The position numbers and the translations under genes are program-made. This document shows, one piece after another, positions 51,986-60,784 of a stretch of 64,000 nt of DNA (position 1 is its first letter; every line of letters begins with the position of its first letter). The stretch is taken from contig JAGLAZ010000004.1 of the NCBI GenBank assembly GCA_018260565.1, positions 97,467 to 161,466 on the forward strand, given 5' to 3'. The notes under the pieces were generated by a model. It worked only from the letters and a program-made list of their open reading frames with translations. It searched no databases and was not told the DNA's origin. Source of the stretch: Flavobacteriaceae bacterium (GTDB lineage: Bacteria > Bacteroidota > Bacteroidia > Flavobacteriales > Weeksellaceae).

Positions 51986-52969
51986 TTATAAAGAAAAAAC
52001 TTTTTTGATCCATGATTGCAATTCAAATGACGCATAGTTTTGCTGATTTAAATGGGCATAGGGTAGTAAAAAAAAATCTTCAGTGAGTTCTTCTTCTCCT
52101 AAAATTAGAATATTAGTAGGATTATAAAATTCATACATCTTGACCGACTGATTTGTAGTAATGAGCTTTTTTTCTAATGATAGAGCCTCGAATACTCTAA
52201 AACTCAAGCCTGTTTGGTTATTTCGGAGGACATCTAATATCGCAGAAGAATTTTTGTAGAGACTTAATAGTGATTTTAAACCAAACTTTTTACCGGTGAA
52301 AACAAAAATTTTTAACTCTTTATTCCAAAGTTTTTCGAAGTTTTTTAGTACAGATTTTTTACCCACAATATAAAATGTATGCGAGATTTTTAAGGCATTT
52401 AACTTCCGTGAAATCTCAATAAATTGAGGAAATCTTTCATCATAAGAAGAAATGGAAATAACATGATTGTACGTATTATTCTCATTCTTCATTATCGGTA
52501 GATACATATAGTTAGGCAAATGTTCTATATGATAATCCTTTGAATCCTGAATATCAAATGTAAAAACTTTATCAAATTTTTCTAGTAAATGCCGTGTATT
52601 ATTCCGGTGCATACTGTCATATTGATAGGCAATTAATCTTTTAGTATGTTTTTTTAAAATTTCTATAAATTTAGGAGTAAAAGTTTCAGGATTAATAAGT
52701 AGTATTTGGTCCTGATAACCATAAAAATTTAGTAATTTGAGAATATATTGTTCTCGTAAATAATATTTATAATCAAATCTTGTAAATAATTTATAGTACA
52801 CATTTTTTAAGCGTTCAAAAATATTGGGATATTTAAAATCACTTAATTTTATATGATGGCTATCCTCCACCCCATTTTGCCTTAAACTATCTACAATAAA
52901 CGAATCATATCCCCAATGATCAAAACTAATAAGCAGAATCTTTTGAGGATTTTTGTTTTTGTAGTTCAT
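51986..52969 (-). CDS. GT-B-like glycosyltransferase, family uncertain
   Basis: A 327-residue protein I cannot place precisely. KILLISFDHWGYDS at the start, YQYDSMHRNN in the first domain, YIVGKKSVLKNF and FRVFEALSLEKKLITTN in the second recall GT-B folds, where FE-A-L marks the donor site as in CgeB- and GT4-like proteins. It overlaps the start region of the WaaE-like gene's end by 44 bases; no later start is plausible. The context of GT2 genes on both sides supports a sugar transferase. Confidence 0.7.
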   Translation of the reverse strand: MNYKNKNPQKILLISFDHWGYDSFIVDSLRQNGVEDSHHIKLSDFKYPNIFERLKNVYYKLFTRFDYKYYLREQYILKLLNFYGYQDQILLINPETFTPKFIEILKKHTKRLIAYQYDSMHRNNTRHLLEKFDKVFTFDIQDSKDYHIEHLPNYMYLPIMKNENNTYNHVISISSYDERFPQFIEISRKLNALKISHTFYIVGKKSVLKNFEKLWNKELKIFVFTGKKFGLKSLLSLYKNSSAILDVLRNNQTGLSFRVFEALSLEKKLITTNQSVKMYEFYNPTNILILGEEELTEDFFLLPYAHLNQQNYASFELQSWIKKVFSL

Positions 52970-53702
52970 TTAACTTGGCATATTTAAGAAATGTATAGAA
53001 TGAATAGATGGATGCTGAATAAAACCCAATATATCCATCTAAAAAGCCAAAATTAATAATATATTTTTTAAAAAATTCAAATAATGGTGAAATAATGATA
53101 TTAATAACACTTGATGTTTTTCCTTGATTAAATCTGTGTTTCGCCATTAAATCCGAATAGGAATTCATCTTTTCTAAATGATGATGAATATTTTTATAAG
53201 GATAATGATGGATCATACCTTTCAAAGTACCACTGGGACCACTGGTTATAAGGCTTTCGTGAACATTATCTGGGCTATACTTGGCGCTTTCTTTCTTAAA
53301 AAAACGATTTCTATAGGTCTTGCCCCAACCTCCGTATTTCACATGTTTACCTAATATATAATTTTTAAATTTTATTTGATAAGAGGAAAATTCAGGATTT
53401 TCTTTTTTAGAAATTGTTACTATTTCATTTAATGCGCTTTCATCTGGAATTTCATCCGCATCAAGAAATAAAACCCACTCAAAATTACACTTAGATAAGG
53501 CGTAATTTTTTTGAAATCCAAAACCATCGAACTTTCTTTGATACCATTTAACTTTGGAAAATGAGGAGCAAATCTCAAAGGTTCTATCCTGAGAATAACT
53601 ATCCACTATGATAATTTCGTCTGCTATTGTATTGATTTTGGACAGATTCTGAAAGATAATTCTTTCCTCATTATACGTGATTATGGCAACGGAAAGCCCC
53701 AT
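52926..53702 (-). CDS. WaaE/KdtX-like glycosyltransferase family 2
   Basis: A 258-residue enzyme starting LSVAIITYNEERIIFQNL with DSYSQDRTFEI and the DXD motif in LFLDADEIPDE. FGFQKNYAL and GGWGKTYRNRFF match the family of lipopolysaccharide inner-core beta-1,4-glucosyltransferases (WaaE/KdtX). It would act on the lipid A-core at the inner membrane. It starts two bases after the rocD stop, which suggests read-through from rocD. Confidence 0.88.
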   Translation of the reverse strand: MGLSVAIITYNEERIIFQNLSKINTIADEIIIVDSYSQDRTFEICSSFSKVKWYQRKFDGFGFQKNYALSKCNFEWVLFLDADEIPDESALNEIVTISKKENPEFSSYQIKFKNYILGKHVKYGGWGKTYRNRFFKKESAKYSPDNVHESLITSGPSGTLKGMIHHYPYKNIHHHLEKMNSYSDLMAKHRFNQGKTSSVINIIISPLFEFFKKYIINFGFLDGYIGFYSASIYSFYTFLKYAKLNELQKQKSSKDSAY

Positions 53703-53704
53703 AA

Positions 53705-54937
53705 TTATGCCTTAAACTCATCAAAACTTCTTTCCATAATACCTACACATTCGTGAATTTGCTCTTCTGAAATCACCAATGGAGGTGCAAGACGGATAAT
53801 ATTTCCGTGGGTAGGCTTGGCTAACAGACCATTTTCCTTTAGTTTCAAACAAAGATTCCAAGCTGTAGAGGAATCCGGCGTATCATTAATTAATATCGCA
53901 TTAAGAAGACCTTTCCCTCGTATGGATCCTACGAGGTCCGTTTTCTCTATTACTTTGCGCATCTCACTACGGAATATTTCTCCTAATTGCTGTGCACGCT
54001 CGGATAAATTTTCATCTAACACCACATCCAGAGCTGCTACCGCTACGGCGCAGGCTATAGGATTACCTCCAAAAGTAGAGCCGTGAGTTCCAGGACGGAT
54101 AACCCCCATTATTTCATCATTTGCCAAGACCGCTGATACAGGATACATACCACCAGAAAGAGCCTTGCCCAAAACCAGAATATCCGGTTGCACATTTTCA
54201 TGATTACATGCTATCATTCTCCCTGTTCGTGCGATGCCCGTTTGCACTTCATCTGCTATAAATAATACATTTTTATTTTTACATAAAGTAGCTGCTCCGG
54301 AAAGATATCCCTCATCTGGAACATAAACTCCTGCCTCTCCTTGAATGGGCTCTACCAGAAAAGCAGCAATTTGATCTCCTTGATCATCTAAAACTTGTTC
54401 TAAAGCCTGAAGATCATTATAAGGAATGTGTATAAATCCTGGAGTAAAAGGTCCATAGTTATTATGCGCATCAGGATCTGTACTAAAGGATACTATGGTA
54501 GTGGTACGCCCGTGAAAATTATTTTCGCAAACGATGATTTTAGCTTCATTTCCTTGAATTTTTTTCACCTCATAGGCCCATTTTCTTGCTATTTTAATCG
54601 CCGTTTCTACTGCCTCAGCACCACTGTTCATAGGAAGCACCTTATCAAAGCCGAACAATTCGGTAATCTTTTTTTCATATTCTCCTAAGAGATTATGATG
54701 AAATGCACGAGAGGTAAGAGCTAATTTTTGAGCTTGTTTGCTTAAAGCTTCCACAATCTTTGGATGAGAATGTCCCTGATTTACAGCAGAATATGCAGAT
54801 AAAAAATCAAAGTAACGTTTTCCTTCTACATCCCATACATAGGCGCCTTCTCCACGTTCTAAAACTACAGGTAGTGGGTGATAATTATGAGCGCCATATT
54901 TATCTTCTAAGGCTATATGGTATGCGGAATCTTTCAT
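53705..54937 (-). CDS. rocD: Ornithine aminotransferase
   Basis: A 410-residue PLP enzyme that turns ornithine plus 2-oxoglutarate into glutamate semialdehyde and glutamate. It contains [61 protein letters not shown] and the PLP lysine in [14 protein letters not shown]. It is the first gene of a unit continuing into the glycosyltransferases, and proC, also in the window, uses its product. Confidence 0.94.
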   Translation of the reverse strand: MKDSAYHIALEDKYGAHNYHPLPVVLERGEGAYVWDVEGKRYFDFLSAYSAVNQGHSHPKIVEALSKQAQKLALTSRAFHHNLLGEYEKKITELFGFDKVLPMNSGAEAVETAIKIARKWAYEVKKIQGNEAKIIVCENNFHGRTTTIVSFSTDPDAHNNYGPFTPGFIHIPYNDLQALEQVLDDQGDQIAAFLVEPIQGEAGVYVPDEGYLSGAATLCKNKNVLFIADEVQTGIARTGRMIACNHENVQPDILVLGKALSGGMYPVSAVLANDEIMGVIRPGTHGSTFGGNPIACAVAVAALDVVLDENLSERAQQLGEIFRSEMRKVIEKTDLVGSIRGKGLLNAILINDTPDSSTAWNLCLKLKENGLLAKPTHGNIIRLAPPLVISEEQIHECVGIMERSFDEFKA

Positions 54938-54950
54938 GTGCTATTTTTTA

Positions 54951-54958
54951 CAAAGGTA
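54951..54958 (-). promoter_or_regulatory. Putative -7 box for rocD
   Basis: Minus-strand TACCTTTG, perfect TAnnTTTG, 13 bases before the rocD ATG. No -33 TTG seen. Confidence 0.4.
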
Positions 54959-54968
54959 TCTATTGGAA

Positions 54969-54999
54969 GACATTTCTTCCTAATTTATAGGGAAATGTC
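54969..54999 (-). terminator. Possible terminator or inverted repeat after the PspC gene
   Basis: GACATTTC and GAAATGTC pair over 8 bp around a 15-base spacer that contains a short inner GC pair. It lies 12 bases past the PspC gene's stop. No strong T-run follows, so termination is uncertain. Confidence 0.35.
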
Positions 55000-55010
55000 C
55001 TTTCATTGCC

Positions 55011-56474
55011 TTATAATTTTTCTTCTACTTCGATAGCTTCAGGTGCAGAATTTATTACTCGATAACCTTCAGGGAGTGTGATTTCATAGCTTATATTTGG
55101 GAAACGAAATCTGTTTTTATAATGGTATAGTATAAAGGTGGGAATATAAATTTTATTTCCCTCCATCTTTAAAGGATAATCCGCAGTAAAGTCTTTTTTT
55201 CCAGGTATATTTTTTTGAATGACCTTGATTTTAGGCGTAGAAACATCATCATAACTGTAGCTTACATTCGGTTCTATTGTATTTACTATCATTCTGTTAT
55301 CGGAATAGATATCATCTTCAATTCGCTTATATGAAGAAGGAATTTGCGGCTCTAAAGTTTTTATATAAATTGTTTTGTTACTATCCTTGGCTGGGTTAAC
55401 AGGAATGGAATAGGACTTAACTTTCATATAATTAGCTTTGTTTTTTAAGGATTTAATTTCTATTCCAGATATACTGAGCACATTAAAGCTTAAAAATGTT
55501 ACCAGAGCGATTAGCGTGAGAATAAGTGTGGCTATAAGATATCTAAAACCTTTAAATTTAACTTTTTTGCTTAATAATTTTACAGCAATCACGCCAAATA
55601 TTACAGCTGGAATAAGACATAATAGATACCAAATAATTAGGCTAATATCCGCCTGTTGCGAACCTAAATAAAAACGCAAGGGAAACTGCTCGGATAGGTT
55701 TTCCCCTTGGAAAAATCTAAAAACAGAAAAACTTGCAATAAAAAAGACTAAAGAGGTAAGAACTGAAAATCCGCCTAACCCATATTTTAAAATTTGTTCT
55801 AAAACAGATCCTCCTCTTTCTAATACAGGTTTATTGCTATTATAAAAATCCGCTATTTCTTTTGTGGAGCGTCGGCCAAACTGTACCAATTCTTGAGATT
55901 TTTCTTTTAAATTATTAAAATCTGGAGTTTTTCCTTCCATTTTTAGAAAGTCCGAAGGATAGCGCGCCGCTGGCAGCACCATCCAAAGAATTAAATATGT
56001 TACTACAATAAAACTGGTAGGAATGGCAAGTGTGGTAAAAATATCCAATACAAAAAACAGAATAAGACCAAGCCGTATATAACGCACTGGTATATCAAAA
56101 TATTTGGCCAATCCGCTACATACTCCCCCTATTTTCACATCTCTCATGTCACGGTAGAGGCTCCTTTTTTGTTTTAAAGTGGTGTATTGTTCTGGGTTTT
56201 CGGTAGCACTTTGTTCCAAAATAATTTCAGGCCGACCAATTTTTTGGATAATTATATCTATTTCTCTTTGACTAATGACAGTGGATCCATCTCCGGATTT
56301 CTCCTCGCACAGAATATCTACCATACGGTATTCAATATCTTGCATTACCTCTTGCCGGTCTTCTATGGGCAAACTTTTTTCTAAACTATTTAAATAGGTG
56401 GTTAGATTTTGAAAGGCATCCTCTTCAATTACGAATGGAAAGCCTGCGAGGCTGATGTTTTGAATTATTTTCAT
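55011..56474 (-). CDS. PspC-domain membrane protein
   Basis: A 487-residue inner-membrane protein. The N-terminal 100 residues form a soluble helical domain (EDRQEVMQDIEYRMVDIL). A PspC domain at about 104-170 follows (RDMRDVKIGGVCSGLAKYFDIP, then a hydrophobic helix ending ILWMVLPAAR). Three further membrane segments and a C-terminal extracytoplasmic beta domain complete it. It follows the PadR regulator by 11 bases. This PadR-PspC pair recurs in Bacteroidota and probably responds to envelope stress; the exact signal is unknown. Confidence 0.85.
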   Translation of the reverse strand: MKIIQNISLAGFPFVIEEDAFQNLTTYLNSLEKSLPIEDRQEVMQDIEYRMVDILCEEKSGDGSTVISQREIDIIIQKIGRPEIILEQSATENPEQYTTLKQKRSLYRDMRDVKIGGVCSGLAKYFDIPVRYIRLGLILFFVLDIFTTLAIPTSFIVVTYLILWMVLPAARYPSDFLKMEGKTPDFNNLKEKSQELVQFGRRSTKEIADFYNSNKPVLERGGSVLEQILKYGLGGFSVLTSLVFFIASFSVFRFFQGENLSEQFPLRFYLGSQQADISLIIWYLLCLIPAVIFGVIAVKLLSKKVKFKGFRYLIATLILTLIALVTFLSFNVLSISGIEIKSLKNKANYMKVKSYSIPVNPAKDSNKTIYIKTLEPQIPSSYKRIEDDIYSDNRMIVNTIEPNVSYSYDDVSTPKIKVIQKNIPGKKDFTADYPLKMEGNKIYIPTFILYHYKNRFRFPNISYEITLPEGYRVINSAPEAIEVEEKL

Positions 56475-56485
56475 GGGATATGGTG

Positions 56486-56809
56486 TTAGGAGTTGATTTT
56501 TTTTACCGATTCATTAAGGTCTTGCCATGAGTGGTGAAGTTCCTGGTAGAATTTTTCACCCTCGGAGGTACAGCTGTAGTACTTTCGTGGTGGGCCGCCG
56601 GTGGATTCTTCCCAGCGGTATTGGAGAAGTCCTGCATTTTTCAGGCGGGTCATTATTGGGTAAAGCGTTCCCTCTACCACCTCCAGAGATGCAGCCTTTA
56701 GCTTAGTAACGATATCTGATACATACATTTCCTTCGTCCTGAGAAGTGCGAGGATGCAATATTCCAAAATACCCTTCCGCATTTGGGCTTTGCTATTTTC
56801 AATATTCAT
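56486..56809 (-). CDS. PadR-family transcriptional regulator
   Basis: A 107-residue winged-helix repressor. QMRKGILEYCILALL, EGTLYPIMTRLKNAGLL and PPRKYYSCTSEGEKFY are the family blocks; the last is the wing with the PRKYY turn. It is the short subfamily-2 type with only a small dimerisation helix. As the first gene of a two-gene operon with a PspC protein it probably represses its own promoter, which is easy to see upstream. Confidence 0.93.
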   Translation of the reverse strand: MNIENSKAQMRKGILEYCILALLRTKEMYVSDIVTKLKAASLEVVEGTLYPIMTRLKNAGLLQYRWEESTGGPPRKYYSCTSEGEKFYQELHHSWQDLNESVKKINS

Positions 56810-56832
56810 ATGTCAACAAGTAATTTGTTTAG

Positions 56833-56864
56833 CAAAGATATATAATAATTTTACTACTGTGCAA
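56833..56864 (-). promoter_or_regulatory. Promoter of the PadR-PspC operon
   Basis: Minus strand: TTG (56862-56864), 21-base spacer, TATCTTTG (56833-56840), a full consensus match. A TACTGTGCAATACAAGGTACTG region (56852-56873) covers the -33 element and has partial symmetry (TACTG/GTACTG, GTGCAATAC), a candidate PadR operator. Confidence 0.6.
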
Positions 56865-56912
56865 TACAAGGTACTGTTATTTTAGATTTTTGATTGAATT
56901 ATTTTGATGTAA

Positions 56913-56940
56913 AATAAAAAAAGCCACCCGAAAGGTGGCT
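56913..56940 (-). terminator. Intrinsic terminator after the DUF6705-like gene
   Basis: AGCCACC and GGTGGCT pair around CGAAA; the minus strand continues with seven Ts. It lies 49 bases past the 3' end of the broken DUF6705-like gene. Confidence 0.85.
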
Positions 56941-56989
56941 GAAATCAGGTATTAGGCTGATGATTTAAATGTGAAAAATTTTTAAAGAT

Positions 56990-57587
56990 TTATTGTTTAA
57001 TAAAAATAAGATCTTTTTTTCTGGGTAAGTATACAGTTTTGTCAGGGTTACCGGGGCAGTTCCAAGGATCTATGATGGTGCCACGAGGGTTATAGTTATA
57101 TTTAAATTGTGTAGGACTTATAATTTCAACGAGTATTGGGCCATAGCCTACTCCACAATTCGTTCCAGAGTAATACAATCCAAGCTTTTCTTTATTTGTG
57201 CCATAGGGGAAATAGCTTGTAATACGATCGTTCCCTGCAAAAATATCGTTGGTCTGTTTTATGATGGTGCCGTTTTCCTTTACTGTAAAATTAATATAGA
57301 TAACATCTTTATAAAAATTTTTACTGCCATAGTCCTGAAAAAAATCTTCCTTTTTTAATGAGATTAAAAATATATTCGCGGTTACCTACGGATGTTTTCC
57401 AAGTTCCAATAAATTTATTTAAGTCATTATTTACATCTTTAAGATGGGAGCCATTGGGAACCAGATTATCATCATCGTAAATGGTATACGTATTTTGTGC
57501 ATTCACCGTAAAACCATACAAGCATAAGAGAAAAAAGAAACCGTAGAGTTTAATTTTACGGACAGGGAGTTGGGATAGGAGTTCCAT
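56990..57587 (-). pseudogene. DUF6705-like exported protein with a homopolymer frameshift
   Basis: Two open frames read as one protein when a single base is removed. The first (57587-57321) has a signal peptide (GFFFLLCLYGFTVNAQ) and NLVPNGSHLKDVNNDLNKFIGTW, typical of DUF6705 family proteins of Chryseobacterium-group bacteria. At the A7/T7 tract at 57338-57344 it shifts; reading six Ts instead continues FFQDYGSKNFYKDVIYINFTV into the second piece, which has SGTNCGVGYGPI and ends LPRKKDLIFIKQ. So the gene is either mutated, miscalled or slippage-dependent. The ATG overlaps the preceding gene by 32 bases. Function unknown. Confidence 0.75.
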
Positions 57588-58197
57588 TTTCGGAAAAGTT
57601 TATGTTTGTTATATTATTATTTGAGTCCACTGATTGAAGCAAAAAATCTTTGGGGTTTAAGCCCATATATACAAGAGTTTTGCCAAAGAGTTTGGTATGT
57701 TCTTCTTCATTAAGAATATCTCCTGTAGCTGATGAATTTGAAAGTATTACTTGCCTACTATATTGCTTTTCAAACCATTTTTTTTGCTCTTCAACTTTAT
57801 TAGGAGCATAGGCTAAATTAGCAAGATAATTGCCGGATGCACCAATATACCTTAACACATAATGCGTTCTTAATTTACCGTTCGGGCAAGCGGAACAAGG
57901 CTGTGAACTTAATAACCCCGTAAAGGCTTCACTTTTATTAGCATTTGTGTTACCATAAAATAATGCATTAAACAAAAGATGGCGTACATCCCCAGGTGAA
58001 AATATTTTAATACCTCCGGGAGGATGGGAATGATAATCTCCTTGGTAGCCTTCCAGTGTAGTAAAGCCGGTGTTTATATGATCTTCCTCCCCGACCAAAA
58101 CATCAGAATTAGTTCCATTAGCCTTAATTTTAAAGCCCTTATCTTTTACATTCTCATTAGTATTTTCTGATGCCTCTACTAAGCTCTGTTTTTTCAC
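57556..58197 (-). CDS. C-terminal piece with a JAB/MPN-like histidine motif
   Basis: A 213-residue open frame (GTG start) forming the end of the broken lipoprotein gene. HSHPPGGIKIFSPGD fits the HxH...SxxD zinc-site pattern of JAB/MPN metalloproteases, with one extra residue in the spacer. A CSAC pair follows. It could be expressed alone only if the GTG is used; no ribosome-site evidence supports this. Confidence 0.5.
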   Translation of the reverse strand: MKKQSLVEASENTNENVKDKGFKIKANGTNSDVLVGEEDHINTGFTTLEGYQGDYHSHPPGGIKIFSPGDVRHLLFNALFYGNTNANKSEAFTGLLSSQPCSACPNGKLRTHYVLRYIGASGNYLANLAYAPNKVEEQKKWFEKQYSRQVILSNSSATGDILNEEEHTKLFGKTLVYMGLNPKDFLLQSVDSNNNITNINFSENGTPIPTPCP

Positions 58198-58249
58198 CGG
58201 GTCAATCTTATTCAGAAGTTGGGAAGTAAGAATACAAGGGTCTTGTGAT

Positions 58250-58798
58250 TCATCCCCCCCCCGGGTTAGGATTTGTAGGCACTAAATATCCACAACTTCC
58301 ATCGCTTATATCATTGCTTGGAGTTTGCGGTCCTGTTAGAATGCCGTTATTATTTCCACATTCGGACGGAGCAGTCCATCCTGTTCCATCGCCTCCTTCA
58401 TAGCCGTCTCCTCCGGCACCATCCCAAGGATTATTTATACCTGATCCACCACCTCCGCCACCATTTCCTAATCCATCATCCAAACTTTCACATTTATAAT
58501 CAATCGTAATTACTCTCCTTGGGCGCCTATTTGGGTCTGTTAAATTACACACCTCATCTACTGTATGTTTCTCTGAAGAATCACAGGGTATATCTACTAT
58601 AGAAATCTCATAATGACAACTTTGGCTTTCTGATTGAATGCTTAATGAACTTTCGTTTGAAACTTTTGAAATGTGCGTTCTTCCCACCACATTTACCGGA
58701 ATGCCATTTCTTAAATTTAATATCTCAGCATCAGTGATATTATATTTTACAAAATAGGATATATAACTACCATCAACACCAGAACTGGACAATACCAA
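58250..58798 (-). CDS. Middle piece, glycine-rich linker of the broken lipoprotein
   Basis: A 182-codon open frame (TTG start) lying between the two frameshifts. The first 110 residues are beta-rich with conserved-looking cysteines (SQSCHYEISIVDIPCDSS, EVCNLTD), the rest a Gly/Asn/Asp linker ending NPNPGGG. It has no signal peptide of its own and is best read as part of the single gene described above. Confidence 0.5.
   Translation of the reverse strand: MVLSSSGVDGSYISYFVKYNITDAEILNLRNGIPVNVVGRTHISKVSNESSLSIQSESQSCHYEISIVDIPCDSSEKHTVDEVCNLTDPNRRPRRVITIDYKCESLDDGLGNGGGGGGSGINNPWDGAGGDGYEGGDGTGWTAPSECGNNNGILTGPQTPSNDISDGSCGYLVPTNPNPGGG
58254..58262. repeat. Nine-base homopolymer (poly-C plus strand, poly-G coding strand)
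   Basis: Nine consecutive Cs, by far the longest C or G run I noticed in this AT-rich window, placed exactly where two coding frames must be joined. Such tracts slip easily in replication and are classic phase-variation switches, but are also prone to sequencing errors. Confidence 0.85.
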
Positions 58799-58947
58799 AT
58801 TTGTAACCCCTGTCCTGGTGGTGTATTAATTTTAAACGTATAAGTGTGATAATTAGCACCATTTTGCATGAATATTACATTATCAGTATCGATATTTTCA
58901 TAAGAACTAATATTTGATCCACTGTTAAATTCATTAAACGAATTTTG

Positions 58948-59148
58948 TTATATACTGTGCAAAGTTTGGAACAGAGCACCTTTATGCTTACTTGCGTTGA
59001 AAGAAATTATACTGCTAGAAAGCCGTAATGATTCTCTTTTTGGTTCAGATATCTCATCAAAAGTTTCCGAACGACAGCTGAATACAATTAGGATAATGCC
59101 AAGCACCACAAAAAATAATCTTTCCCTCACAGTAAAAAGCTTTAACAA
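58948..59148 (-). CDS. N-terminal lipoprotein piece
   Basis: A 66-codon open frame from TTG 59148 (a GTG six codons on is also possible). It is a lipoprotein signal with IVFSC lipobox followed by SETFDEISEPKRESLRLSSS. Ends in TAA, after which the frame stays meaningful, so it is the start of the broken gene rather than a separate small lipoprotein. Confidence 0.5.
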   Translation of the reverse strand: MLKLFTVRERLFFVVLGIILIVFSCRSETFDEISEPKRESLRLSSSIISFNASKHKGALFQTLHSI

Positions 59149-59250
59149 ATCTATGTAAAATTATTTTATAAGAAAAATTTTATTTTAATACTTCAAAAAA
59201 TAAACAATTTTTCTACGATCTACTATTGGTGTTTTATAATTGCTTAAACC

Positions 59251-59300
59251 AAAAAAAGAGATTAAGAGACCTAAGGAAATTCCTTCAATCTCTTAATCTC
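59251..59300 (-). terminator. Intrinsic terminator after accC
   Basis: GAGATTAAGAGA and TCTCTTAATCTC pair over 12 bp, with an inner AAGGAA/TTCCTT stem, and the minus strand continues into seven Ts. It lies 26 bases past the accC stop. Confidence 0.9.
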
Positions 59301-59325
59301 TTAATTTCTAAATTTCTTAATCGAC

Positions 59326-60684
59326 CTAAAATGTACTCTCGTAGGCTCTATCCATCACAAAATCATCCATAAACTTTGTCGTGTAATTTCCTGCAATATA
59401 ATCCTCGTTTTCCATCAACTGACGGTGGAACGGGATGGTGGTTTTTACGCCTTCTATATAAAATTCCTCCAATGCCCTCTTCATTTTGGCGATGGCTTCC
59501 TCACGCGTCTGTGCAGTGGTGATTACTTTCGCAATCATGGAATCATAGTTGGGTGGGATTCTATACCCGCTGTACACATGCGTATCCACACGAACGCCAT
59601 GGCCTCCGGGGATATTCAAGCTGGTAATTTTTCCGGGGCTCGGTCGGAAATCGTTATAAGGATCTTCCGCATTTATTCTGCATTCTATGGAATGCATTTG
59701 GGGCAGATAATTTCGTCCTGAGATGGTATGGCCTGCTGCGAGCATTATTTGTTCGCGAATTAAATCATAATCTACCACCTGCTCTGTAATGGGATGTTCT
59801 ACCTGGATACGGGTATTCATTTCCATAAAATAAAAGTTGCGGTCTTTATCCACCAAAAATTCAATTGTCCCGACTCCTTCATATCCAATATATTCCGCAG
59901 CCTTCACTGCAGCTTCTCCCATCCTAGTACGGAGATCTTCCGTCATAAATGGAGAAGGTGTTTCTTCGGTAAGTTTTTGGTTACGGCGCTGTACAGAGCA
60001 ATCTCTTTCACTAAGATGGCATGCTTTACCTGTTTGGTCTCCTGCCACTTGAATCTCAATATGGCGTGGTTCTAGAATAAGTTTTTCCATATACATACCT
60101 CCGTTTCCGAAGGCAGCCTCTGCCTCTTGAATTGCACTATCCCAATGCTCTTTAAGTTCAGCATCAGAAAAAACTCTACGCATTCCTTTCCCACCACCAC
60201 CAGCGGTAGCTTTTATCATCACTGGATATCCTATTTCTGCGGCAGTCTTTATAGCGTGCTCGTAGCTGCTAATTAAACCTTCCGAGCCGGGTACACATGG
60301 TATACCTGCTTCCAGCATGGTAGATTTTGCAGTAGCTTTATCCCCCATTTTATCAATCTGCTCAGGAGAGGCACCAATGAATTTAATTCCATGCTCTTTG
60401 CAAATTCTACTAAAATTAGCATTCTCTGATAAGAAACCATACCCGGGATGGATAGCATCTGCATTGGTAATTTCCGCAGCTGCTATGATATTTCCAATTT
60501 TAAGATATGAATCTTTACTTGCTGGAGGCCCTATACACACCGCTTCATCTGCAAAACGAACATGGAGACTTTCGGCATCTGCCGTGCTGTAAACCGCCAC
60601 AGTTTTTATCCCCATTTCTTTGCTGGTGCGAAGAATTCTCATGGCAATTTCTCCACGATTTGCAATCAATATTTTTTTAAACAT
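59326..60684 (-). CDS. accC: Acetyl-CoA carboxylase biotin carboxylase subunit
   Basis: A 452-residue ATP-grasp enzyme that carboxylates the biotin on AccB with bicarbonate and [18 protein letters not shown] begins it; [12 protein letters not shown] is the glycine-rich ATP lid; [14 protein letters not shown] is the active site with the bicarbonate-binding arginine. Full length. It follows accB by 100 bases and ends the operon. Confidence 0.97.
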   Translation of the reverse strand: MFKKILIANRGEIAMRILRTSKEMGIKTVAVYSTADAESLHVRFADEAVCIGPPASKDSYLKIGNIIAAAEITNADAIHPGYGFLSENANFSRICKEHGIKFIGASPEQIDKMGDKATAKSTMLEAGIPCVPGSEGLISSYEHAIKTAAEIGYPVMIKATAGGGGKGMRRVFSDAELKEHWDSAIQEAEAAFGNGGMYMEKLILEPRHIEIQVAGDQTGKACHLSERDCSVQRRNQKLTEETPSPFMTEDLRTRMGEAAVKAAEYIGYEGVGTIEFLVDKDRNFYFMEMNTRIQVEHPITEQVVDYDLIREQIMLAAGHTISGRNYLPQMHSIECRINAEDPYNDFRPSPGKITSLNIPGGHGVRVDTHVYSGYRIPPNYDSMIAKVITTAQTREEAIAKMKRALEEFYIEGVKTTIPFHRQLMENEDYIAGNYTTKFMDDFVMDRAYESTF

Positions 60685-60784
60685 AGTTTTATTCAGTTAA
60701 TTAGAAATTGGAAATTATCTTAATTTTAATTGATGAAATGGTAGAGTTTAAACCAACCATCAAGTTTTAAAAATTTATTTCTAA

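Larger units (their letters stand above)
57556..59148 (-). pseudogene. Lipoprotein gene broken by a stop and two G-tract frameshifts
   Basis: Three open frames, 59148-58948, 58798-58250 and 58197-57556, read as one lipoprotein. An N-terminal signal (FFVVLGIILIVFSC) is followed by TAA at 58948-58950. Past the stop the same frame continues sensibly to TFKINTPPGQG, then a missing G in the G4 tract (58807-58810) shifts it. The next piece runs TNLVLSSSGVDGS to a Gly-rich NPWDGAGGDGYEGGDG, and at the G9 tract (58254-58262) it ends; with eight or eleven Gs it would run on as DESQDPCILTS. The last piece carries a YHSHPPGG...FSPGD motif. The first and third pieces share the same frame, so the two shifts are opposite. 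Confidence 0.75.
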
